Assembly (NCBI GenBank): GCA_000752215.1
Contig: CCFG01000017.1
Location: 1-64,000 of the forward strand
Reading direction: 5' to 3'
Source: a bacterium MS4
GTDB lineage: Bacteria; Bacillota; Clostridia; Oscillospirales; Acutalibacteraceae
Length of the DNA: 64,000 bases
Below are positions 1 through 7,453 of this stretch, in pieces (position 1 is the first letter of the stretch; every line of letters begins with the position of its first letter). The translations under genes and the position numbers were made by a program. Under the pieces are notes generated by a model that saw only the letters and a program-made list of their open reading frames with translations, was not told the DNA's origin and searched no databases.

Positions 1-367
1 TCCATTCCGCGAGGGCGCAGGCGTTGGCGTCATTGCAGAGCCAGGCGGGAATCCCGGTTTCCCGCTGAAAATACTCCGTAACGCGAATTTTGTCCCAACC
101 CGGCAGATTCGGCGGGGAAAGGATGGTCCCCGTCCGGCTGTCGAGCGGGCCCCCGCAGCTGATCCCAATCCCTTCGATTTTATGTCCGTTTCCTTTTTCC
201 ACACAGGAACGAACGTCCCGCGCCAAAGCTTCCAGCATTTCCGCCGGGGAATACGCCGCTGTTTTCCTGACTTCGCACTTATGTAAGACGTCGGCGCCGT
301 TGTGCGAGAGTTCTCCCAGATTGACGGCACATTTCGTTCCCCCGATATCGATGCCTATTACCAGCAT
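1..367 (-). CDS. ROK family sugar kinase (partial)
   Basis: Only the N-terminal part of about 122 residues is in the window; the C-terminus runs off the left edge. It opens with the ROK/actin-fold phosphate-binding motif DIGGTK (residues 6-11) and later has GIGISCGGPLDS and the sugar-site segment NDANA (near 113-117), which in this family follows the acceptor-sugar loop. Such proteins phosphorylate glucose, N-acetylmannosamine or related sugars in the cytoplasm, or act as ROK repressors. No N-terminal helix-turn-helix is present, so a kinase is favoured. The ATG at 367 follows GGAGG. A promoter with a palindrome in its spacer lies upstream (481-509). The substrate cannot be told from this fragment. 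Confidence 0.88.
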   Translation of the reverse strand, partial: MLVIGIDIGGTKCAVNLGELSHNGADVLHKCEVRKTAAYSPAEMLEALARDVRSCVEKGNGHKIEGIGISCGGPLDSRTGTILSPPNLPGWDKIRVTEYFQRETGIPAWLCNDANACALAEW

Positions 368-480
368 ATTTTTTCCTCCCATCAGATGAATGCTCCTCAT
401 TCAGCACATCTTTGCGGAACGAATTTCATCCGTTCGATTTCAGAATCACCCTTCTATACATCCTCTTCCATTTTGTATTT

Positions 481-509
481 AGTATATTCTAATAGAATAT
501 CATTTTCAA
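481..509 (-). promoter_or_regulatory. promoter of ROK kinase with palindromic operator
   Basis: On the minus strand a TTGAAA -35 box (504-509) and a TATACT -10 box (481-486) are 17 bp apart. The perfect palindrome ATATTCTA-A-TAGAATAT (484-500) fills the spacer and touches the -10 box, a position typical of a repressor operator. The rest of the 368-684 gap shows nothing else I recognise apart from the promoter at 620-648. Confidence 0.6.
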
Positions 510-619
510 GAAACAAAGTTGCGGTCCACAGAGCCATGGGGGATTTCTTCCTGCGGCAGCCGGGACTGATACAGGGCTCCAACCGACCGGCAAAGCACCT
601 TTGAGCCAAAAGTCAAGCC

Positions 620-648
620 TTGTATCGGGAAAAAATTTCGGGTATAAT
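620..648 (+). promoter_or_regulatory. sigma-70-type promoter
   Basis: TTGTAT (620-625), 17 bp, TATAAT (643-648). It places the start of transcription near 655, about 30 nt before the ATG at 685, and so excludes the in-frame TTG at 601 as the start of the following gene. Confidence 0.65.
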
Positions 649-684
649 TATTTTTCGTGTCACATAGTGGAAAGGATTGATTCG

Positions 685-1116
685 ATGGATGAAATTAACG
701 AAATATTTTGTGGTGACAGCTATACCCCGTTTCTGGATTACTGCGAGCTTCACAATTACAAGCGCATGTCCGACCTGATGAGCTGCCGGTTTGAAGAGCT
801 GCCGGAGCTGCTCGGCATTTCCTCTATCCTGCTCAGCCGCATCAGGGCCATATGCGTCCTTTATTTTAAAAAGCATCCGGAATGCCGCGCCGCTTCAAAA
901 CCGTCAAAAGCAAGGGCTTCTTCGAAAATGGACGACCTGCCGGACCGTCTGCTGGTCGTTTTTCAGCAGAATGCCAATAAGCTCATCCATATTTCCGAAA
1001 TTACAAAGGACCTTGGAAAGGGTGTGAAACGCAGCGACATCCTCCATGTGCTGGAGCATCAGAGCTGGTGTAAGATCGTGGACGGCAGCACCTTCTTTTA
1101 CTCCCCCACAGACTGA
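685..1116 (+). CDS. small two-domain protein, putative nucleic-acid binding
   Basis: A 143-residue protein with no family name I can give with certainty. The N-terminal half (about 10-60) reads like a helix-hairpin-helix fold of the RNA polymerase alpha C-terminal type: a run of helices with ELPELLGISSILLSRIRAI. A basic Ser/Lys-rich linker follows (about 70-82). The C-terminal half (about 83-143) looks like a winged helix, with helices around HISEITKDLGKG and SDILHVLEHQ ending in a beta-rich YSPTD tail. I infer a DNA-binding role; partners are unknown. The ATG at 685 follows AAAGGA and fits the promoter at 620-648. It is transcribed alone and ends at the terminator at 1126-1153. Confidence 0.72.
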   Translation: MDEINEIFCGDSYTPFLDYCELHNYKRMSDLMSCRFEELPELLGISSILLSRIRAICVLYFKKHPECRAASKPSKARASSKMDDLPDRLLVVFQQNANKLIHISEITKDLGKGVKRSDILHVLEHQSWCKIVDGSTFFYSPTD

Positions 1117-1125
1117 TTTTCCGAT

Positions 1126-1153
1126 GCAGAGTGCTTTTGTACTCTGCTTTTTT
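1126..1153 (+). terminator. intrinsic terminator
   Basis: A 9-bp stem GCAGAGTGC/GTACTCTGC (one G-U pair) with a TTTT loop, followed by six T residues, 10 bp after the stop at 1116. Confidence 0.8.
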
Positions 1154-1204
1154 ATTGCGGATTTTTCAAACGATCCCAATCAAACGGAAACCCGCTGTGT
1201 TTGC

Positions 1205-1238
1205 AGAACGCCCTCTCATTTTTCTGAGAGGGCGTTCT
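1205..1238. terminator. perfect 14-bp hairpin between convergent genes
   Basis: AGAACGCCCTCTCA (1205-1218) is perfectly complementary to 1225-1238 with a 6-nt loop. It lies just past the end of the minus-strand lipoprotein gene. There is no long T tract on either side, so termination is likely but not certain. Confidence 0.5.
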
Positions 1239-1270
1239 TAAGCTGTAAACAGCATTTTCAATCATTTTAT

Positions 1271-1528
1271 TTACTTGCTGGATGTCATCGCTGAAATCGT
1301 TCCGGAGGCCTGGCTGGCAAGCTCCTGGCCGCCGGACTGCACGTCGGAAACCACTTCGGAAACCTGACTGCCCAGACCTTTGGTATCGGATTCCACTTTC
1401 GACACAACACCGGACACCGTACTGTTCAGATTTGCTCCGCTGGATGCGCCCGGCAAATACCGGCATCCGGAAAATGCGGAGATGATAAGAACTGTGATGA
1501 TCAACAGGAAAACCATTTGTTTTTTCAT
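1271..1528 (-). CDS. small predicted lipoprotein
   Basis: An 85-residue exported protein. The N-terminus MKKQ is followed by a hydrophobic stretch (about 5-20) and a lipobox ending SAFSGC, so Cys22 should be lipidated and the protein anchored on the outer face of the cell membrane. The mature part (23-85) is Ser/Gly/Val-rich with heptad-like VSGVVSKVES and VSEVVSDVQS repeats, suggesting an amphipathic helix. The start at 1528 follows AAAGGAGGG at good distance. It stands alone on the minus strand between two convergent or separate units. The function is unknown; its low complexity prevents a family call. Confidence 0.75.
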   Translation of the reverse strand: MKKQMVFLLIITVLIISAFSGCRYLPGASSGANLNSTVSGVVSKVESDTKGLGSQVSEVVSDVQSGGQELASQASGTISAMTSSK

Positions 1529-1672
1529 ATTGTCCCTCCTTTCTGTTTATATCTTCTCCATTTTTAAAATAAAATGCAGTCCATACGATTTCCTCTCCGA
1601 TGTACGGCCAAAAATAAATTTTTTACATTTTGTTACGTACCCTAAAAATGCAGAACTTCCGCCGATATAAGC

Positions 1673-1855
1673 CTATATTCTTCCTTTCATTCTCGCGTTT
1701 TCCGTATCGTCGGAATTTTCTCCTTCATTGAGGCTGTGGGCGTGTTCCATGGCCTCCGCCGCGCTGTTCCATTTGCTTTCCTGTTTCCAGGTTCCGGAAT
1801 CCGTATAATATCCCACCGCCCAGATTCCCGGTTCGGATTTTTGATAAATATACAT
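1673..1855 (-). CDS. conserved-looking 60-residue small protein
   Basis: The 60-residue product MYIYQKSEPGIWAVGYY... is rich in aromatic residues in its first half (YIY, WAVGYY, TWKQESKW) and charged in its second half (EGENSDDTENARMKGR). This looks like a compact beta-strand pair followed by an acidic helix. GGAGGG lies about 15 nt before the ATG, which is long but acceptable, and no better start is available in frame. A longer overlapping frame on the same strand (to 2025) would read through the terminator at 1974-2013 and was not accepted. Role unknown. Confidence 0.55.
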   Translation of the reverse strand: MYIYQKSEPGIWAVGYYTDSGTWKQESKWNSAAEAMEHAHSLNEGENSDDTENARMKGRI

Positions 1856-1973
1856 ATCGCTGTCTGTTGTCCCTCCTTTTCTTTTATGGATGAAACCCTA
1901 TCAGTTTTTCCATAAATTCCGGGAATATCGGCTGATGGATCAAATCGCCATTTTATAGCGTGTCCGCCGACGC

Positions 1974-2013
1974 AAAAGAGGCTTTTTCGCAGCCGCGAAA
2001 AAGCCTCTTTTTT
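1974..2013. terminator. strong terminator hairpin
   Basis: A perfect 17-bp stem (1974-1990 with 1995-2011) with a 4-nt loop, carrying T runs at both ends. It follows the stop of the minus-strand membrane protein at 2033. Confidence 0.85.
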
Positions 2014-2032
2014 ATTTTTATCCATTAAAATA

Positions 2033-3055
2033 TCAAGCTGCAGATTTTGTTCCCTGATGGCCTGCGGTTTTCTTCTGTATCCAGCTGTACTCCAGAAAGC
2101 TGTAAATCACCGCAACGATCAGAATAACGGCGGCAGCGGCTTCACCCGGAATCTGATACAGCCCCGCCGTTTTGAACAGCCCCAAAAACAAAAACGACGT
2201 TAACGCAATGGTCATTGCCGGGGGATCGATATGTACATCGCCGTAATTGTACAAGCTTCTTGCCAGAAAGTCGCCCGCAAATGCCGCAAAAATTGCCGCT
2301 ACGATTCCCCAGTACAGATTCCCGCTGGCAAGAACGGCATAAGACGCGCAAAGGGTGATGTGGTGCGTCACCGGAACGGGTGCCCCAAACTGTGAGAAAA
2401 TCAGGGAAACGGCCGAGATGCAGAAGCCCACAAAGGGTGCGGCCCCCGCCGTCTGCTGATTCTGGAGCATCTGATAGGTGACATAGGCGGAAAGGCCGCC
2501 CACCGCTACGGACAAAACTGTTTTTTCCGCGGCGGCCGTCATGTAGGGGACCCACGCCGTTTTCGCGAGGGGGCTGTATCTGCCGCCCAGCTTTTTATCC
2601 TCTTCGCTGACCTTGCCGAACAGTTCTCCTGAAAACACGATTTTGGCAATGATCGCCGAAACGACCACGGTAAAGCCGCCTGCATCAATCTGGCCGGGCA
2701 GGGCCTGTCCCACACCATAGGCGACAATGTACCCAAATACACCGAACACGCCGCCGACCAGCGGCACACTGATCTTTTTAAGGCTCAGCAGCGGCAGGGA
2801 AATGTTTTTGCCCGAATCCAGCACCTTGATCTTTTTTGCAAACGCCGCGGCGCCCACACCCCCGGCGAAAGCGATGTTCGGGGCAAAGAACGGCCCGAAC
2901 GCAATGACTCCCAAAAAATCAAACGGCACTCCGGCGCACGCTAAAGCAATCCCGATCAGGCCGGTAATACCGGTAAAGATAAACGCTTCCAGCGCACCGA
3001 GGATAGCGCCGAATACGCCGCCGCAAAAAGCCAGCACGACCATAATCAATGTCAT
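2033..3055 (-). CDS. polytopic membrane protein of unknown function near the glycerol locus
   Basis: A 340-residue integral membrane protein with roughly ten hydrophobic segments and many Gly/Ala helices (for example near 3-45, 50-75 and 105-150, then three or more near the C-terminus). The loop around residues 155-185 is hydrophilic (KVSEEDKKLGGRYS). Two helix regions with GAPVPVTHHIT and GDVHIDPPAM contain conserved-looking His, Pro and Asp residues that could line a substrate path. I do not recognise a named transporter family. ATG 3055 follows GGGAGGAT with a 7-nt gap; the upstream ATG at 3085 lacks a site. It diverges from the DeoR regulator at 3644 and no glycerol facilitator is visible, so a role in polyol uptake is possible but unproven. 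Confidence 0.7.
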   Translation of the reverse strand: MTLIMVVLAFCGGVFGAILGALEAFIFTGITGLIGIALACAGVPFDFLGVIAFGPFFAPNIAFAGGVGAAAFAKKIKVLDSGKNISLPLLSLKKISVPLVGGVFGVFGYIVAYGVGQALPGQIDAGGFTVVVSAIIAKIVFSGELFGKVSEEDKKLGGRYSPLAKTAWVPYMTAAAEKTVLSVAVGGLSAYVTYQMLQNQQTAGAAPFVGFCISAVSLIFSQFGAPVPVTHHITLCASYAVLASGNLYWGIVAAIFAAFAGDFLARSLYNYGDVHIDPPAMTIALTSFLFLGLFKTAGLYQIPGEAAAAVILIVAVIYSFLEYSWIQKKTAGHQGTKSAA

Positions 3056-3643
3056 TTTCAATCCTCCCAAAATTTTCATTCTCAACTGGTATCAATATCA
3101 TTGATCCTGTTTCCGTTTCTGCCGTCAAACAGCATAAACGGAAAATTTATTGATCATCTGCCCAATGTCAAACTTCTCTCCTTACCTCCTTTATGATTGA
3201 TTAACAGTGAGACAGATCAATTGGAAAGGGTCTGAAACGTCTATAATATTAATACAATATCTTATTATATTTTTATAATTATATAAATATTGCATATAAC
3301 TTCTGTGATAATTTGATTTTATATTAAAATTAGGTCGTTGTCAATAAGATTTCATAAAAATATATGATAATTTATTTGGTTTATTGAGTATTATATAAAT
3401 TTTATACTAATAATTTTAGAGTATTTATAGGCTTTATAATAATTTTATATTATTTTTATGGTTGATTTACAGATTTTATGTCTGAATATATCGAATTGCG
3501 CTTGAAATTGGAATCCATTCCCTGATTCATCATCAAATCTTGTTGTATTTCAGGCTATAATCTGCTATAATGACAAAAACGAAAACAGCATATTCATATA
3601 ATCTTAAAATTATACTGCATTACAATTCCAGGAGGTTATTCTC
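3056..3643. promoter_or_regulatory. AT-rich divergent control region
   Basis: A 588-bp gap, extremely AT-rich from 3240 to 3480. For the regulator gene, TTGTAT (3543-3548), 17 bp, TATAAT (3566-3571) forms a good plus-strand promoter. For the membrane protein, TTGACA at 3166-3171 (minus strand) has a weak TAAATT -10 box 16 bp on. I found no clear copy of the palindrome seen at the glpK promoter (12080-12097). Confidence 0.55.
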
Positions 3644-4411
3644 GTGTTAAACGTAGATCGTCAGAAAAATATTTTGGACATGCTTTACCGGACAGGGTCC
3701 GTCAAGGTTTCCGAGCTGGCCGACCAGTTCGGAGTGGGAGCCGAAACGATACGCAGAGATCTGAAGGCTCTGGCCGCGGAATGGGATATCGAGCTGATTT
3801 ACGGCGGAGCATATATGAAAAACGCCACAAACAGCATCAGTGTTCACGAGCAGACGATGGCGATGAAGCGCAGTGAAAACTATGAAGCAAAGCAGATCAT
3901 CGCCCGAAAGGCCGCGGCCCTTGTTTCCCCGGGCGATACCATCGCACTGAATTCGGGAAGCACGGTGGAGTATATCCTCGATTACCTTGCAGGAAAAACG
4001 CCATTGAACATCATCACGCTGAACGTCAATGTCGCGTCCAAAGCGCTGGCTATTCCCGGCATCAACATTTATCTTCCCGGCGGAAGGGTGCGCAGCAGCT
4101 CGGGGATGACCGTCGGGCCGTCCTCCACGGATTTCATCGGCACGTTTACGATCGACAAATGTTTCTTCGGCGTATCGGCAATCAACCTTTCCCACGGGAT
4201 TACCCACCCGGTCATGGAGGAAGTGGAAAGCAACCGCGCGCTGCTTTCCGTCTCCTCCAAAAATTATGTCGTTGCCGATTCCTCCAAGCTTGACAAACAG
4301 TCCCTTGTCCGAATGGCAAAGCTGGAGGAAATGGACGCGTTTATTGTGGACGACGTGTTCCCTCAGAATTACCGCAAATATATGGCGTTAAATGGGATTG
4401 AAGTCATCTAG
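3644..4411 (+). CDS. DeoR/GlpR family transcriptional regulator
   Basis: A 255-residue cytoplasmic repressor-type protein. Residues 5-57 form the DeoR winged helix-turn-helix (VSELADQFGVGAETIRRDLKAL). Residues 75-230 form the sugar-phosphate-sensing DeoRC domain, with NSGSTVEYIL as the phosphate-binding loop and the FFGVSAINLSHG segment. Family members release DNA when a phosphorylated sugar or polyol binds. The GTG start at 3644 is set by AGGAGG at 3630-3635. It lies convergent to the glpK operon and divergent from the membrane protein. By position it is the probable repressor of the glycerol-3-phosphate genes. Confidence 0.92.
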   Translation: MLNVDRQKNILDMLYRTGSVKVSELADQFGVGAETIRRDLKALAAEWDIELIYGGAYMKNATNSISVHEQTMAMKRSENYEAKQIIARKAAALVSPGDTIALNSGSTVEYILDYLAGKTPLNIITLNVNVASKALAIPGINIYLPGGRVRSSSGMTVGPSSTDFIGTFTIDKCFFGVSAINLSHGITHPVMEEVESNRALLSVSSKNYVVADSSKLDKQSLVRMAKLEEMDAFIVDDVFPQNYRKYMALNGIEVI

Positions 4412-4429
4412 ACTGTTTTTCAAAATTTG

Positions 4430-4476
4430 AAAAAGCCTCCGGCCGCAGGTGCTAACCGTGCGGCCGGAGGCTTTTT
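4430..4476. terminator. bidirectional terminator
   Basis: A perfect 18-bp stem (4430-4447 with 4459-4476) with A and T runs at its ends, placed between the convergent regulator gene (ends 4411) and the glp operon (ends 4503). It should serve both. Confidence 0.9.
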
Positions 4477-4502
4477 CCATGATCGGAACTTTTAGGGGTA
4501 AT

Positions 4503-5627
4503 TTATTTCAAGATTGAGGTGAAATAAACAAGGTGATCCGTGCAGCCGTGTTTCACCAGCGCATCATAGGCATACGGGTCGCAGACGACCAGCTGCCGGT
4601 GGCTCGCCCTGTGGATTTCCTCCACACCGGCTTCATAGATTCTTTCAAGAATTTCCTGCTGCGCTCCAAAGGGAACATATTCGGCAGAAACCGGAGCCTG
4701 CCAGATAGTGACCCTGTTGGTACGTTTGCCGCCCTGCACCAGAGGGACGAATTCCCAGCTGTTCGGAACGTCGCGCTCGCCGGGAACGCCGGACAGGCGG
4801 TTAAGGAGTCCGTCCATGCGCAGGTAGCGCGTGAAAAAGCTTCCGCCGTAAAGATATCCTTTGTCGACGGCAAGGCTGCCGCAAAGGGAAAGGATACTTT
4901 CCACGTGGAGATCATGGCGGATTCCGAGCTTATCGCACAGTGTCGTCAGCAGGTACTGGCTCTGTCCGCTCAGCGTGATGACCCTGCGCACGCCTTTTTC
5001 CTGCAGAGCCTGCACCAGACCCGAAAGATGCCGATACCCTTCGTCGATCAGCCCCGCGGCGAAATACTCAAAGCCGCCGAAGAACGGGCCGAACTGGGGC
5101 TGCACCGCAATTCCGCGCGATTTCAGGAAAACGCCCAGATCATACGCGCAGCGGGAAGTAAACGCAAAGGTGGCGTCATCCACGAAAAGGCATGTCGTGC
5201 TGCCGTCCGCAACGGGGACGGCTTCCTTCCAGAGTTCGTACGCGTTTTCCCCGCGCTTTATGATATGCCCGTCATTCTTTTTCACGGTATCGTGAAGGGA
5301 AGCCACCGCGTCGGTCTTGAAATTCTGATTGACAAACAATTCCCTGAACAGCATCATGCACAGAAGGTAATCGTTCTGGTCTTCCCCGAAATTCTGCCAG
5401 CGCTCTCCCTGTCCGGAAAGGATGGAAGAAAAAACAATGTCCGCGCCGTATTCCGAAGCCGGAAGCTGCCCGAGCCAGACGGCTCGTGCAATCTGGGCCA
5501 CACGGGAAGGATAGTGGCACATTGCCCTCGTGGCAAGGTATTCGGGGCAGTAGCAGGCGCCCTGATCCATGTGGACCGACTGTCTGTCTACCTGAAAGCG
5601 GTATGCATCCAACGAAAACTCTCTCAT
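4503..5627 (-). CDS. heterodisulfide-reductase-like (CCG fold) protein lacking Fe-S cysteines
   Basis: A 374-residue last gene of the glp operon; its ATG overlaps the stop of the FAD oxidase by ATGA, so the two are translationally coupled. Residues about 175-255 follow the pattern of a CCG (cysteine-rich) domain as in GlcF and HdrB: a beta strand, FFGGFEYFAAG where CCG or PGCE is expected, a helix, then RRVITLSGQSQYLL where a C-x-x-C would sit. The cysteines are replaced, so the usual Fe-S site is absent. A second, similar half (about 275-374) ends the protein. By analogy with GlcD/GlcF it may be a structural partner of the FAD oxidase. The family assignment is from pattern only. Confidence 0.6.
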   Translation of the reverse strand: MREFSLDAYRFQVDRQSVHMDQGACYCPEYLATRAMCHYPSRVAQIARAVWLGQLPASEYGADIVFSSILSGQGERWQNFGEDQNDYLLCMMLFRELFVNQNFKTDAVASLHDTVKKNDGHIIKRGENAYELWKEAVPVADGSTTCLFVDDATFAFTSRCAYDLGVFLKSRGIAVQPQFGPFFGGFEYFAAGLIDEGYRHLSGLVQALQEKGVRRVITLSGQSQYLLTTLCDKLGIRHDLHVESILSLCGSLAVDKGYLYGGSFFTRYLRMDGLLNRLSGVPGERDVPNSWEFVPLVQGGKRTNRVTIWQAPVSAEYVPFGAQQEILERIYEAGVEEIHRASHRQLVVCDPYAYDALVKHGCTDHLVYFTSILK

Positions 5628-7033
5628 AATCCAAGTACTCCTTTATTCAAAATGCCGTCCGGGTCCAGCGCGTCTTTGATCGCCTTCATCACCTTTACGC
5701 CGGCTGCGCCGTGCTCCAGGGGAAGAAATTCCGCTTTCGCCGTTCCCACGCCATGGTGATGGGAAACGTTTCCGCCATACTTCAGGCTTGTTTCCAAGGC
5801 AATGCGCAGGCAGTCAAGGTACCTCTGCTCGCCCGCCTTGTCGTCGCCGTTTGTCTTCGCGTGGAAAATGACATATACGCTCGCGCCGGTATGGTAGACA
5901 TGGGAAAAATGACAATCTATCACTTCGCAGTAGGGAGCCAGCGCGCTGCGCATTTCCTTCCATACGGCCGCGATGGAGTCCCATGGGGCGGCCACTTCAA
6001 TGGCATCCGCCGTTCCGCCCTTTACCGCGTCATAATCAAGCATTTTTTTCGTAGAAAAGCGTGTGGCGAACCAGTCCTCCGCAATTTGGGAAGTCTTTGG
6101 CCGTCCGCCGCCCGCACGGCAGATTTCGTCCGTCAGCCGTTCCTCCAGCTCCGTCATTTCGTCGATTCCCTCAAATACCAGGATCAGGAGGGCAAAGCCT
6201 TTTTCAAGGCCGTACTGGCTGATTTTTCCCTGTGCCTCCACCTCGTCGTACAGGCGGACGACCGCTGGGTGCAGACCCTTCTGGACAAACCGGCGGATGG
6301 AGTCGAGCCCTTCTTCCGTAGTGGCAAAGGTATAGGCTTTGAAAATCCGCTTTTCCGCCACCGGAAAAATACGCATTTCAACGGAAGTGACGATGCCGTA
6401 AACACCCTCGCTGCCAAGGAAAAGCTGGTTCAGCTCCGGCCCGGTGGACCGCTTCGGCGCTTTGTGGGTGGAAAGAATGTCCCCGTCCGGAAGGACTACC
6501 TCCAGAGAAGTGACCATATCGTCCATTTTGCCGTATTTTGTGGAGAATGTCCCCACCGCGCGGGTCGCAGCCATACCGCCCAGACAGGCGCTCTGAAAGG
6601 ACTGTGGATATTGGCCGCAGGTATAGCCGCGCTCATTGAGCATATTTTCGAACTCGGCGCCCGAAAGGCCGCAGCCGCCCACGGCGGTCGCGTTGACCGG
6701 ATTGATGGAAAAATGGCGGATGCGTTTGGTATCAATCATGATCTGCCCGTCGTAGGGGATTGTTCCGCCCACGATGCCGCTGCCGCCGCCGTAGGGGATG
6801 ACGCCGATATGGCACTGTACGGCAAGCTTCAGAATTCTGCTGATTTCTTCGGTATCCGCAGGACGAAGAACGCCGTCGGTCAGATACGGATACGTTCCCT
6901 GAAGCATCCATTTATATTCGCGGGGATAACATCCGTGGGAATAAATCAGTCTTTCCTCAGGCTGTGTCAGTATTTCCGTTTGAGGACATTGCTCGGTTAC
7001 TTTCTCAAAAAAAGCTGTTGTGTTTTTCTGCAT
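5624..7033 (-). CDS. FAD-binding oxidase, alkylglycerone-phosphate-synthase/GlcD-like
   Basis: A 469-residue flavoprotein of the vanillyl-alcohol oxidase fold. The PCMH-type FAD domain covers about 50-230, with GGGSGIVGGTIPYDG contacting the pyrophosphate and GTFSTKYGKMDDMV further on. The FAD_oxidase C-terminal domain (about 230-469) carries the SHHHGVG histidine cluster typical of alkyldihydroxyacetone-phosphate synthases near residue 430 and ends with the usual DPDGILNKG. Related enzymes oxidise 2-hydroxy acids or act on dihydroxyacetone-phosphate derivatives. It has good Shine-Dalgarno spacing (GGAAAGGAAG) and is coupled to the next gene. In this operon the substrate is probably a three-carbon compound linked to glycerol phosphate. 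Confidence 0.85.
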   Translation of the reverse strand: MQKNTTAFFEKVTEQCPQTEILTQPEERLIYSHGCYPREYKWMLQGTYPYLTDGVLRPADTEEISRILKLAVQCHIGVIPYGGGSGIVGGTIPYDGQIMIDTKRIRHFSINPVNATAVGGCGLSGAEFENMLNERGYTCGQYPQSFQSACLGGMAATRAVGTFSTKYGKMDDMVTSLEVVLPDGDILSTHKAPKRSTGPELNQLFLGSEGVYGIVTSVEMRIFPVAEKRIFKAYTFATTEEGLDSIRRFVQKGLHPAVVRLYDEVEAQGKISQYGLEKGFALLILVFEGIDEMTELEERLTDEICRAGGGRPKTSQIAEDWFATRFSTKKMLDYDAVKGGTADAIEVAAPWDSIAAVWKEMRSALAPYCEVIDCHFSHVYHTGASVYVIFHAKTNGDDKAGEQRYLDCLRIALETSLKYGGNVSHHHGVGTAKAEFLPLEHGAAGVKVMKAIKDALDPDGILNKGVLGL

Positions 7034-7081
7034 TCAAATTCTTCCTTTCCTGCCATTGGTATTTCACTGGTAAATCGCTGC

Positions 7082-7441
7082 TCAAAGGGTAATGCTGCGC
7101 GCAGCTATGATATCCACACCTGTTCCCAAGATATTGGCGACAATGACGTCCCCCTGCCGGACGGGCGCATCCACCACCGTTGCGTACAGCTGCTTCATGC
7201 AGTCCCGCAGCAGCTTCTTCGGCACGGCCTCCCTGCTGATCACCGGCAGGCAGCGCAGCCGCGAGCCCCGCAGCCCCACGGTGGTCGTAATCATCCTCTT
7301 GGGGTCCGTATACTCGTTTTTCGCGTATTCCTCCCCGCGTTTGCAAGTATTCCCCTTCACTGTCAGCACGCCGCTGTCGTCGGTCAGCTCAATGGAGCAG
7401 CTCATCGGGCAGACAATACACACATATTGTTTTGTGGTCAT
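7082..7441 (-). CDS. DUF1667 protein
   Basis: A 119-residue small protein with a cysteine cluster at the N-terminus (CIVCPMSCSI, about residues 8-16), another Cys in GNTCKRGEEYA (about 33), and a C-terminal half with VISREAVPKKLL. These features match the DUF1667 family, almost always encoded beside anaerobic glycerol-3-phosphate dehydrogenase-like flavoproteins. The four cysteines suggest an Fe-S or zinc site, so it may be an electron-transfer subunit of the oxidoreductase pair upstream. It starts at ATG 7441 after GGAGGATGG, 12 bp downstream of the preceding gene. The family is recognised; the biochemical role is inferred. Confidence 0.88.
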   Translation of the reverse strand: MTTKQYVCIVCPMSCSIELTDDSGVLTVKGNTCKRGEEYAKNEYTDPKRMITTTVGLRGSRLRCLPVISREAVPKKLLRDCMKQLYATVVDAPVRQGDVIVANILGTGVDIIAARSITL

Positions 7442-7453
7442 TTTCCATCCTCC

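Noticed and set aside
601-684. Upstream TTG start for the small two-domain protein
   Set aside because: A good promoter at 620-648 puts the transcript start downstream of this codon, and AAAGGA serves the ATG at 685.
1687-2025. 112-codon minus-strand frame overlapping the 60-residue gene
   Set aside because: It would start inside the strong terminator at 1974-2013 and has no ribosome binding site; the shorter frame at 1673-1855 has a better composition.
3240-3480. AT-rich stretch as a replication origin
   Set aside because: No DnaA boxes, iterons or replication genes were seen; it looks like an AT-rich promoter region.
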